Assembly (NCBI GenBank): GCA_963750045.1
Contig: CAVVPD010000008.1
Span: forward strand, 310,001 to 374,000
DNA length: 64,000 nt
From: DASUAS01 sp963750045
Lineage (GTDB): Bacteria; Actinomycetota; Acidimicrobiia; IMCC26256; DASPTH01
Reading direction: 5' to 3'
Under the pieces are notes generated by a model. It was not told the origin of the DNA. It worked only from the letters and a program-made list of their open reading frames with translations, and made no database searches. A program made the translations under genes and the position numbers. Shown here piece after piece: positions 37,926 through 46,365 of this stretch. Every line of letters begins with the position of its first letter. Positions within the stretch are counted from its first letter, which is position 1.

Positions 37926-38284
37926 GCTCGCGTCCTGGGGAGCCTGTCCAACTTCCAGGTGAACGCAACTGCCAACCGGGGTCGGGCGTCTGGACTCTGT
38001 AGGCCGCCGTGCTTCAGGCTCCCGGGCGATTCACGGTGACCGCGCGCCGCGTCGATGGCGGGACCGGGCCGTTCCACGCCGACATCGACGTTTCGAAGCG
38101 AGCCATCTGCACTCAGCTCGCGAGGGACCTACGCGCGACACAGGCCTCCGAGGATCAACGACTCCGACAGGAACGAGTCGGCACGATCACCTCCGACCGA
38201 CGAGTCCGTCAGCGCGCGGTAGAGAGCGCGACCCGGTGCCGCCTGAGAACCGCTCGGCACCGCCGGGTCGGGCATGATGCGTGG
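37926..38284. other. Non-coding stretch between tRNA-Val and the SDR gene
   Basis: About 360 bp after the terminator hairpin. An open frame continues upstream of the SDR start at 38285 but its composition (CQLARDLRATQASEDQRLRQ) does not match any family I recognise, and I see no ribosome site. The 3' flank of a tRNA is a usual integration site, yet no integrase or repeated tRNA end is visible here. Confidence 0.4.
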
Positions 38285-38902
38285 ATGGTCGAGCGCGTGT
38301 TCCTCGCCGGCGGCAGTGGGGCGATCGGCGTTCGGCTCATCCCCCTCCTCGTAGCTGATGGCTATGAGGTCACGGCCATGACCCGATCCCCCCAGAAGGT
38401 TCCGCTGCTCGCACGTCTCGGTGCTGACGTCGTCGTCTGTGACGTGTTCGACCGCGTTGCGCTGCACGAGGCGGTCACGACCAGCGCTCCTTCCATCGTC
38501 GTGCACCAACTCACCGATCTCCCGGACGACCAGTCGAAGATCCCCGAGCGCGGCGCGGCCAACACACGGATGCGCCTGGACGGAACCGACAATCTCGTCA
38601 GCGCCGCGACCGCGGTCGGTGTGTCACGTCTGCTGGCACAGAGCGTGGCATGGCAACTCCCCGAACCCGGCGCTCGCGCGGTCGCCCACCTCGAAGACGC
38701 GGTCCTCGGGGTCGGCGGAACCGTGCTCCGCTACGGCCGGTGGTACGGACCGGGCACATACTCCGAGTCCGCTGAGCCGCCGCCGCCGAGGATCCACATC
38801 GACGCCGCCGCACGAAGCACGATCGAGGCCCTCGCCAAACCGCCCGGCCTGTACACCGCCATGGAAGACGAGAACGGCAGGCCGGAAGTCCGGCCCGCGT
38901 AG
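38285..38902 (+). CDS. Atypical SDR, NAD(P)-binding NmrA/epimerase-like protein
   Basis: A 205-residue Rossmann protein: VFLAGGSGAIGVRLIPLLVADGY (GxxGxxG), then AMTRSPQKVPLLARLGADVVVCD and IVVHQLTDLPDD. It lacks the usual YxxxK pair and the extended C-terminal domain, and ends soon after LRYGRWYGPGTY and a short tail, so it is shorter than the family norm (about 280-300). Could be a truncated but still expressed gene. Substrate unknown. Confidence 0.7.
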   Translation: MVERVFLAGGSGAIGVRLIPLLVADGYEVTAMTRSPQKVPLLARLGADVVVCDVFDRVALHEAVTTSAPSIVVHQLTDLPDDQSKIPERGAANTRMRLDGTDNLVSAATAVGVSRLLAQSVAWQLPEPGARAVAHLEDAVLGVGGTVLRYGRWYGPGTYSESAEPPPPRIHIDAAARSTIEALAKPPGLYTAMEDENGRPEVRPA

Positions 38903-39024
38903 CCGCCGGAGAGATGGTCGTCGTCGATCGCCGGCCGAGCACGTGTCGCGGCGCAGGGTCGCCACTCACTGGAACCAGCGAATCGCACGGCTGAGCATCG
39001 AGCCACCCCCGTAGGCTCAGCGTC

Positions 39025-39279
39025 ATGTCGGCTCGACTCGATCCATCGTGGCGCCTGGCGAGTCCGTCGACCCCGGCAGTCGATCGCTGTGTGGACATCT
39101 TCGCTCGACCCGACGGCACGTTCGGGTTCGAGGAGTTCCGACGCGATCCTGAGGACATGGGTGCCTGGACGCCGGTCGCGTACTTCTCGTACCGCGAGTT
39201 CCCGACCGAAGCCGACGCGCTCGCCGCTGCCCGTGAAGTGGTTCGCTGGCTCGCCGCCGTTCTCGACGCATCGACCTGA
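39025..39279 (+). CDS. Small conserved hypothetical protein
   Basis: An 84-residue protein (core: VDIFARPDGTFGFEEFRRDP then WTPVAYFSYREFPTEADALA). It looks like a small alpha/beta domain with a C-terminal amphipathic helix; I have seen similar short actinobacterial proteins of unknown function. No signal peptide or TM segment. Stands alone, divergent codon usage not apparent. Confidence 0.6.
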   Translation: MSARLDPSWRLASPSTPAVDRCVDIFARPDGTFGFEEFRRDPEDMGAWTPVAYFSYREFPTEADALAAAREVVRWLAAVLDAST

Positions 39280-39365
39280 ACACGGGCGCGGCTTCATCGC
39301 TGAAGCCGGGACGGATGTGCACGGTGGTCGCCGACGCGATCGCTCCGTACCGTAACGTCGACCTC

Positions 39366-40953
39366 ATGAGTGACCACACGACCCATTCGGTCGAGCGGTA
39401 CTGCGACGTCGCCGTCATCGGCGGATCGGCTGCAGGGCTCGCCGGTGCGCTCCAGCTCGGGCGCCAACGCCGTTCCGTGATCGTCGTCGACGCCGGCGAG
39501 CCACGCAACGCCACCGCCGCCTACATGCACGGCTACCTCGGCCGTGAGGGGCAGCCGCCATCGGACCTGACCGCCGTCGGCCGGGAAGAGGTCCGCAGCT
39601 ACGGGGGTGAGGTCCTCCCCGGACGGCGCGAGCCGGGTGACCCGAACCGACGACGACGGATTCCGCGTCGAGCTCGTCGGTGGCCACGCCATCGTCGCTC
39701 GCCGCGTGCTCGCCGCCACCGGTCTGGTGGACGAACTGCCGGACATCGAGGGGCTCGCCGAACACTGGGGGCGCGACGTCGTCCACTGCCCGTTCTGCCA
39801 CGGTTTCGAGGTCCGCGACCGGCGCATCGTCCAGATCGTCACTCACCCGATGGCACTCCACACCGCTGCACTCTTCCGCCAGCTCAGCGCCCGGCTCACC
39901 GTCGTGCTGCACAACCCCGTCGACGTGGACGAAGCCGAGCTCGATGGCCTGCGGGCGGCCGGAGTGGACATCATCGACGGGCAGGTGAGCCGAATCGTCA
40001 CGGGTGAGGACGGCCGCGTCGTGGCCGTCGAGATGGCCGACCACGAACGCCACGACGCCGACGCCGTCGTCGTCGGCCCGCAGTTTCGGGTGCGCGCCGA
40101 AGCGCTCGCGTCGCTCGGTCTCCGACCCACCGCGCACCCGACCGGGCGCGGCGACGTCGTGGAGACGGACGCGACCGGGGCAACGGCCGTGGCGGGTCTC
40201 TACGCGGCCGGCAACGTGACCGATCCGAGCCAGCAGGTGTCGCAGGCCGCAGCCGACGGCAGCTGGGTCGGCGCCATGATCAGCTTCGGCCTCGCCGACG
40301 ACGACGTCCGAGCCGCGGCCCGGCCCTCGGCCGGCGAGGCCGACTGGGATCACCGCTACGCCGGCGACCGGATGTGGAGCGGCAACCCGAACGGCACACT
40401 GGTCAACGAGATCACCGACCTCGTCCCCGGCCGCGCACTCGACGTCGGAGCCGGCGAGGGCGCCGACGCGCTCTGGCTCGCGGAACACGGCTGGCGTGTG
40501 ACTGCGAACGACATCTCCCAGCGCGCGCTCGACCGGGTCGCAGCCGAAGCCGAGGGCCGAGGTCTTCCCGTCGACTGCCTTCACGCGGACGCGAACGCAC
40601 TCCACCCGTTCGAAGCCGGAGCGTTCGACCTCGTCTCCGCGCACTACGCCTCGATACCCCGCACGCCCGACGACCGCGGAGCCCACAACCTGCTGCACGC
40701 GGTCGCCCCGGGCGGCACGCTCCTCGTCGTGAGCCACGATCTCGAGCCGATGCGCGCGCCGATCGACACGGAGACCCACAGCCGAGCGTTCGACCCGGAT
40801 GCGTACGTCCGGGTCGACGACTTCGTCGCGGTCCTCGCCGACTCACCCGCATGGGACATCGAGCGTCACGAGACGCGACCCCGTCCGGCCGGGGCCGCGT
40901 CTGCGCATCATGTCGACGACGTCGTGCTCCGTGCCCGACGCCGGACCAGCTGA
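39366..40953 (+). CDS. Thioredoxin-reductase-like flavoprotein fused to a SAM-dependent methyltransferase (single frameshift)
   Basis: A two-domain protein of about 528 residues. N-terminal: FAD site VAVIGGSAAGLAGALQLGRQ, redox pair in VVHCPFCHGFEVRD (Cys-Pro-Phe-Cys) and the second FAD motif GLYAAGNVTDPSQQ. C-terminal (from about residue 320): WDHRYAGDRMWSGNPNGTLV, DVGAGEGADALWLA (SAM motif I) and DLVSAHYASIPRTPDDRG, a TehB/thiopurine-type methyltransferase. One extra base near 39625 separates VLPG from ASRVTRTDDDGF. The linker is in frame, so the fusion is real. May detoxify and methylate a thiol, selenium or tellurium compound; inference. Confidence 0.82.
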
Positions 40954-41274
40954 CGCAGCCCATCGCCCGGCGTACGTGAAGTTTCGAGGGGTTTTGGGCG
41001 AGCCCGAGCGGCAGGGATGATGTTCGTGCGGCCGCGTGGTGTGGCTGCGAGCATGCGGCGGGGCTCGTCTTGTGTGGTGTGACTCGCAGTGCGGCTCGAC
41101 CCTTCGGGTGTCCTTGATCTGACCTGTCGACCGGGCGAGGCGAGCCCTTTGTTGTGGCACAACCGGTCGGGTGGATCGTGACCGAAGAGGCGCCTGAGCG
41201 ACCAGGCCTGCTCCTGTCTTGTCCACCCGCCCGGCCGTGCGTGCCACCCCGCCAGCCAGACGAAGGAGGGTGGC
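40954..41274 (+). ncRNA. Structured non-coding region upstream of IS110 transposase (candidate bridge RNA)
   Basis: About 320 bp without a credible gene, directly in front of the IS110-type transposase. CGACCGG (41128-41134) and CCGGTCG (41163-41169) are inverted copies, with a nested GGGC/GCCC pair inside. IS110-group elements carry their guide (bridge) RNA in the left non-coding end, so the location fits. Ends of the element are not defined; low confidence. Confidence 0.3.
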
Positions 41275-42345
41275 ATGTCCACCATCGCAGACGACGACCG
41301 GCGTGTCATCGCCGGTGTCGACACTCACAAGGATTTCCATGTCGTGGTCGTCCTCGACGAGCTCGGCCGCAAGCTCGACACGGCGACGTTCTCCGACGAC
41401 GACGCGCGGTTATCGGGACCTGACCGGCTGGGTCACCAGCTTCGGTGAAGTCCTCGCGATCGGTGTCGAAGGCACCGCGTCGTGGGGTGCGGGCCTGTGC
41501 CGACACCTGCGGCTCGAGGGTTGAACGTGATCGAGGTGAACCAACCGGATCGGCATCGGCGACGCCGCGTGGGAAGTCGGATCGGATCGACGCGGAGATG
41601 GCTGCCGGGCGTGCTCGCGGGCGACGCGACGCGGTCCCAAAGCTGGTGACGGACCGGTCGAGGCGCTACGCCAGCTGCGCCTGCTCGCACTGCGCATGAA
41701 GGCTCGCACCCGGCAACCAGCTGCACAGCGTGTGCGACACCGCACCCGACAGCTCCGCGCGCAGCTCCGCGGGCTCACCACCGCGCAAGGTCGCAGTCGC
41801 GTCGCGTTACCGGCCTGGCGATCCGTTGACCCCGACCGGTGGCGCGAAACGTGCGCTGGTCAGCCATCGCTCGCCGATGGAGCTCGCTCGACACCGAGAT
41901 CAAGGAACTCGACCGGGCGATCAAGCACGATCCTCGACACGATCGCCGCACCGCTGCTCGCACGTCATGGTGTCGGCTACGACACCGCTGGCGTGTTGTT
42001 GTGCACTGCGGGCGACAACCCCGACCGCCTCGCGACCGAAGTCGAGCTTCGCCGTCGTTGTGTGGCACCGCGCCCGTTCCATCTCGAGCGGCAACTCGAA
42101 CCGACGACGACTCAACCGAGCCGGCGACCGCAACGCCGAACTCGCGCTGTGGACCATCGTGATGGTCCGTCTCCGCAGCCGCCACGCGCCCACCGTCGCC
42201 TACCTCGAACGACGCGTCGCCGAAGGCCACCGAAACGCGACGCGATCCGCTGCCTCAAACGCTTCGTCGCCGCGAGGTCTACCTCGACATCCAAGCACAT
42301 CACCGCGACGCACACCGACCACCAGCACTCGAGATCGCCGCTTGA
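41275..42345 (+). pseudogene. IS110-family transposase, degenerate (several frameshifts)
   Basis: ATG at 41275 after GGAGGGTGGC. Recognisable pieces in order: VIAGVDTHKDFHVVVVLDEL (first catalytic Asp of the DEDD RuvC-like domain), GYRDLTGWVTSFGEVLAIGV with EGTASWGAGL (Glu), VIEVNQPDRHRRRR and GKSDRIDAEMAAGRARG (Asp), the coiled MKARTRQ region, then C-terminal GVGYDTAGVLLCTAGDNPDR, RLNRAGDRNAELALWTIVMV and AYLERRVAEGH. They lie in at least five frames. This matches the IS110/IS1111 Tnp20 architecture. Probably inactive; some breaks may be sequence errors. Confidence 0.8.
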
Positions 42346-42753
42346 CACCAAGAGGCGCATCAGAGGGGGCGGCGCGCGAGCGGGCGAGGAAGAGAGACGA
42401 GGAGCGCGGAGCCCGAGCGGAGCCGCCGCGCCGAGAACCCGAGATCGGCGCAGCGCACGCACGCACCGACGCACCGACGACCGACGCACCGACGCACCGA
42501 CGCGGGGAGGGGAGACAGGGACGACCTCGTCCGATACGTCAGTCCAGGAGGTGTACGGTGTGGAGCGACACGACGGGGAAACCCCGGTCGTCGTGCTGGA
42601 TCCTGCTTCGCAGCCTCCCTGGGAGCGTCGCTCCGGACCCCGGTGGCGCACGTAGTGCAGGTTCGTGAGACGCCTGGGTTCGGGCTGGACGACCGCGCCG
42701 AGCGGTAGGTCGCCTCGTACGCGCTTGACGCCTCCTCAGCTACTGGAGGAACC
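42346..42753. other. Non-coding stretch after the IS110 remnant
   Basis: About 400 bp with low-complexity purine-rich sequence (42375-42415) and a short tandem repeat (42459-42501). Frames through it are arginine-rich and look non-coding. The right end of the insertion element should lie here but I cannot place it. Confidence 0.5.
42459..42501 (+). repeat. Short tandem repeat, unit GCACCGAC
   Basis: Four exact GCACCGAC units (42463-42470, 42471-42478, 42486-42493, 42494-42501) arranged as two pairs separated by GACCGAC. Located between the IS110 remnant and DoxX. Confidence 0.8.
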
Positions 42754-43317
42754 ATGTCGACCGTCATCGAGCACCCATCTCCGGCTGACGTTGCGGGGAG
42801 CCACGACCACGCAACGGCCGCCGCCAGGCTCCCGAGCGACCCAGCCCGCTACCTCTGGGGCCTCGTCCGCCTCTGTCTGGGCTGGACATTCCTGTGGCCG
42901 TTCCTGGACAAGCTGTTCGGACTCGGTCATGAGACTTCGTCGGCGAGTGCCTGGATCCATGGTGGTTCTCCCACAACCGGTTTCCTCAGCGGAGCCGTGG
43001 GACCGTTCGCGGGCTTCTATCACGGCTTCGCCGGTGAGGGATGGGCGGACTGGGGTTTCATGCTCGGTTTGGTCTGCATCGGAACCGCGCTGTTGTTGGG
43101 CATCGGGATGCGGATCGCCGCGACCTCGGGAGCGGTGCTGCTGATCCTGATGTGGAGCGCATCGCTTCCACCCGCGAACAACCCGTTCATGGACGATCAC
43201 ATCATCTACACGCTGGTGCTGCTGGGACTCGCCGTTGTCGGGGCGGGGAACACGCTCGGACTGGGTCGCTGGTGGACCAACACGACTCTTGTCCGCCGCC
43301 ATCACTGGCTCACCTGA
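42754..43317 (+). CDS. DoxX-like membrane protein
   Basis: A 187-residue integral membrane protein. Four hydrophobic segments: YLWGLVRLCLGWTFLWPFLDKL, a middle helix around WADWGFMLGLVCIGTALLLG, AATSGAVLLILMWSASLPP and IIYTLVLLGLAVVGAGNTLG. The pattern LGWTFLWPFLDKLFGLG with charged residues in helix 1 is typical of the DoxX family, linked to thiol/thiosulfate oxidation or redox homeostasis. Followed 32 bp later by an HPF-like gene, suggesting a stress unit. Confidence 0.8.
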   Translation: MSTVIEHPSPADVAGSHDHATAAARLPSDPARYLWGLVRLCLGWTFLWPFLDKLFGLGHETSSASAWIHGGSPTTGFLSGAVGPFAGFYHGFAGEGWADWGFMLGLVCIGTALLLGIGMRIAATSGAVLLILMWSASLPPANNPFMDDHIIYTLVLLGLAVVGAGNTLGLGRWWTNTTLVRRHHWLT

Positions 43318-43348
43318 CGAGCGTGCATACCCGGCCCGAAAGGCGATC

Positions 43349-43693
43349 ATGACCACACCGACCGTCGCTGGCACACTCCAACTCGCCAACGGTGTCACGC
43401 CCGCCGAGTTCGATCGAGTCGTCGCCGTCATGGCGCGACTCGACGAGCGGCTCCGTTCGTTCCCCGCTGGCACCGTGGAATTGCAGCTCAGTGTCAAGGA
43501 ACGCGACACGCCCAGCCAGCGAACGACCCTCGAGGCGTGGATCGCCGGTCAGCCACGACTGGTCGCAACGTCGGACCGCGCTGACCTCGACGGCGCGCTC
43601 GCCGAGGTCCGTGACGAACTCATCCGTCAAATCACCGACGCCAAGAACCGCACCGAACCCCGCAATGCCCGCTCCCACCGGGACACCCTGTGA
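43349..43693 (+). CDS. HPF/S30AE-like ribosome-associated protein
   Basis: A 114-residue protein with the beta-alpha-beta-beta-beta-alpha pattern of the ribosomal hibernation (S30AE/HPF) fold: VVAVMARLDERLRSFPAGTV, ELQLSVKERDTPSQRTTLEA, WIAGQPRLVATSDRADLDGA and LAEVRDELIRQITDAKNR. Length matches short HPF forms without the C-terminal dimerisation domain. Similar genes occur in mycobacterial dormancy regions. Likely slows translation in stress; co-transcribed with DoxX. Confidence 0.68.
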   Translation: MTTPTVAGTLQLANGVTPAEFDRVVAVMARLDERLRSFPAGTVELQLSVKERDTPSQRTTLEAWIAGQPRLVATSDRADLDGALAEVRDELIRQITDAKNRTEPRNARSHRDTL

Positions 43694-44246
43694 GCCATCG
43701 GGTCAAGTCCCGGTACCCGTGGGACGGTTGGCTCCGGTAGGAGCGAAGGCTCCGTGTTCTCGTGATCGGTCGTGGCAGGTCCGATCAGGCGCACGCCGAG
43801 TGGCAGTGCTGGCGCGGCCCGGATTCGTCAACGCTGGTCCGGCTGTCGCGTCGACACGCCGATGATCAGCAGCCAGGCACCCGAGATCATGAGAAGGCGG
43901 TAGAGGCGATCAGGATGATCATCGTCACCGCGGCGAGGTAGAGACCGGCCGGTGACGCGGCTACGAACAACAGCCGCCGCTCGAGGTCTGAGCATGAGCG
44001 GAGGGAAGACGAGAGACTGTGGTGAGGAAGTCATCGGTGCCGTCGCACGCTGTTCCGCGACTGGCAATGGCCACGGCGACTTCTTCGGCGGAGCACAGAT
44101 GCCGCGACCAGGGCGACGATCGGCTGTGGTGGCGCCAAGGCGCGTGTCATCGGTCGACGGATCAGGATGTCGTCCTCGGCGTCGTGGTCACCGCCACGGG
44201 CCGCTGGGCGGTGCCCGGTCACCTAGCAACAGAGCGCCGGACATCC
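43694..44246. other. Gene-poor stretch with a possible membrane-protein remnant on the minus strand
   Basis: About 550 bp. On the minus strand near 43890-43985 one frame reads RLLFVAASPAGLYLAAVTMI then ILIASTAFS and a stop, and an adjacent frame continues LLMISGAWLLIIGVSTR: two hydrophobic segments that could be parts of one small membrane protein broken by a frameshift. No start or ribosome site is convincing. Otherwise I see nothing. Confidence 0.35.
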
Positions 44247-45493
44247 TCATCGTGTGGCTGCTCTGCTTCGGGGCGACCTGCTCGAGGTCGCGGCGCGGAT
44301 CCGCGGGCGGGCGACGGTCATCGGCGCTCGCGCGAGCTGCTGGTTGAGGCGCGCTGGCCTGGACGCGTCTGGTGGTCGCGCTCGGCGGCGTTCGGTGCGG
44401 TGCGCGCCGCGTCGGCGTAGTGGCCGGGCGGCGACTTCGAGATCGCCGTTCTCTCGTGCAGGTACGCGGCGACCGCATCCCGCCGCGGACGTCGTTGTCG
44501 ACCTCGGCCAAGGCCGCCAAACCCGCCGGCGCGCCATCGGCCTCGCCGACGGCGACCCGCGGTTCGAGCCGCACGATCGGCGTGTCGGCGAAGCGCAGCA
44601 GCTCGTCGTACCACTCGACGATCTGGACCCAGTCGGTCTCCTCGACGCGCGGCGCGTCGGCGTGGAGCGCGGCGATCGCCGCCTGCGCCTGGTACTCGCC
44701 GAGCCGGTCGCGGGCCAGCGCGGCCTGCAGCGAGCCGACGCCCTCGGCGATCAGCGCCGGTGTCCCACTCGGCTGCGGTCCTGCTCGGCGAGCGGCACGA
44801 TGCTGCCGTCGGCGCGGGTGCGGCTGCGGCGGCGGGCGTGGTGGAGCAGCATCAGCGCGAGCAGCCGGTAGGACCTCCGGGTCGTCGAACAGCGCGGCGA
44901 GCTGGCGGGTGAGCCGGATCGCTTCGGCGGCGAGGTCGACGTCGCCGGAGTAGCCCTCGTTGAAGACGAGGTAGAGCACCCGCATCACGGTGCCGCACGT
45001 CGCCGGGGCGGTCGACGCCGGCACTGGCTGACCGGTGCGCTTGGCCCGGCTGATCCGCTGCGCCATGGTCGCCTCGGGGACGAGGTAGGCCTGCGCGATC
45101 TGGCGGGTGCGTGAGCCCGCCGACGGCGCGGAGGGTGAGCGCGACCGCCGACGACGGGCGTCAGCGTCGGGGTGCGCGCAGAGGAAGTAGAGGTGCAGCG
45201 TGTCGTCCGTGGCGGGCACCGCGCCGGCCGGCGGGTCCGCGTCGACGCGGACCTCGCGGTCGCGCTCGAGCGGCGTCGGACGCGGGCCATGTCGAGGAAC
45301 GCGCCGCCAGGCCACGGTGACGAGCCACCCGATCGGATCGCGCCGGCGCGATCGTCGGCCCCACGTGGCCAGCGCCCGGATCAGCGCCTCCTGCACGGCG
45401 TCCTCGGCCGTCGCGAAGTCGGCCCCCCGCCGGACGAGGACGCTGAGCACCTGCGGCACGACGCGCCCGCAGCTCGACGTCGTCCACGGTCAC
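44247..45493 (-). pseudogene. ECF42-type sigma factor (DUF6596), several frameshifts
   Basis: A long ECF sigma factor, about 400 residues when rejoined. Region 2: PQVLSVLVRRGADFATAEDAV then LATWGRRSRRRDPIGWLVTV; region 4: ARTRQIAQAYLVPEATMAQR; the ECF42 C-terminal extension: VLYLVFNEGYSGDVDLAAEA, LIAEGVGSLQAALARDRLGE, YQAQAAIAALHADAPRVEE and WVQIVEWYDELL, PIVRLEPRVAVGEADG. At least four frame changes (near 45470, 45290, 45130, 44870 and after 44520). The GTG at 45493 overlaps the YCII gene end, the normal ECF42 partner. Either decayed or error-rich sequence. Confidence 0.72.
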
Positions 45494-45906
45494 GGCGGTG
45501 ATCGGTGCGGCGGCGGCGCGTCAGGAACGGGCGGACCTCCAGCCATTCGTGGATCGGCTCGCCGTCCGGCCCCGGGGCCGCCGACAGCTCGCCGGCGAGC
45601 TCGACCGCCCGCTCGTAGCTGTCGACGTCGATCACCATCCACCCGGCGATCAGGTCCTTGGTCTCGGCGAACGGGCCGTCGGTCACCGGCGGGCGCCCCT
45701 CGCCGTCGGAGCGGACCCACATCGCCGTCGGGCGACAGCGCCTGCGCGTCGACGAACTCGCCGCTGCGCTCGAGCCGGGCGGCGAAGTCGTGCATGTAGC
45801 TGGATGTGCGTCGTCGACCTCCTCCGGCGCGCCACTGGTCCATCGGGACGTCGTTCACCGGCGCCGGGGCGCCCCGGTAGTGCTTGAGCAACAGGTACTT
45901 GGCCAT
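45490..45906 (-). pseudogene. YCII-related (DGPF) protein, frameshifted
   Basis: Starts MAKYLLLKHYRGAPAPVNDV at an ATG at 45906 and continues YMHDFAARLERSGEFVDAQA; in another frame it reads VTDGPFAETKDLIAGWMVID (DGPF signature) and EWLEVRPFLTR. At least two single-base shifts (about 45815 and 45735). DGPF proteins are the conserved neighbours of ECF42 sigma factors and are thought to take part in their signalling. Same status as the sigma factor: decay or sequence error. Confidence 0.72.
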
Positions 45907-46165
45907 GGTGATCCTCCTCGTGTCTACGCCGGCCGTGCCGGCCGGATGCACCCCGGGGACGGAGCCGGCGCCGCATTCTCGACATCTTCGGCCACAGATA
46001 CTCGCGCCACGAGGCGCGAATTCTTCGAAGGAGCACAAGATACTGTTTGCCCGGCACGGGTGCGTCACGCCAGGGAGCAGGGGGCGCACGGACGACCCAG
46101 TGAGGATCCGGCAACGCCGAGCGGCAGAGAGGGCGTCGACGAGCTGCGCCCGGGATCGAAACGAA

Positions 46166-46264
46166 CTACAGACTCCGCGCAACCGCGATCAGGAACGCCA
46201 CGCCGAGCGCGACGAACAGCATGAGACGGACCTTGCGCGCGTCCTCGGGCCTGAAGTCAAACAT
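46166..46264 (-). CDS. Possible 32-residue membrane miniprotein
   Basis: A short frame MFDFRPEDARKVRLMLFVAL, continuing GVAFLIAVARSL and TAG, with a charged N-terminus and one hydrophobic helix of about 17 residues. ATG at 46264 has CCGAG just upstream. It lies alone between the YCII gene and the GT2 gene, about 100 bp behind the latter. Amino-acid pattern (acidic/basic head, single TM) resembles many small actinobacterial membrane proteins. No homologue recalled. Confidence 0.4.
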   Translation of the reverse strand: MFDFRPEDARKVRLMLFVALGVAFLIAVARSL

Positions 46265-46365
46265 CTCGGGTCACCCAGCCATGTTGCCCGGCCCGCGGAC
46301 GAAGACGACGTGAAGGGGACCCTGAACTGGTGCTCGGGACCGTCGAGGCTTTGCCGCGACCCGCG

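Noticed and set aside
37814..38284. Genomic island integrated at tRNA-Val
   Set aside because: No integrase, no direct repeat of the tRNA 3' end and no mobility genes within reach; the IS110 remnant is 3 kb away and unrelated to the tRNA.
42459..42501. Possible CRISPR-like array (four GCACCGAC units)
   Set aside because: Units are only 8 bp, adjacent rather than spaced by unique spacers, and no cas genes are near. It is a simple tandem repeat.
40954..42753. Exact boundaries and target duplication of the IS110 element
   Set aside because: IS110 elements make no or minimal terminal repeats and I found no convincing flanking duplication, so no ends are claimed.
43890..43985. Small membrane protein gene on the minus strand
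   Set aside because: Hydrophobic segments lie in two frames without a start or ribosome site; mentioned in the gap description but not called as a gene.
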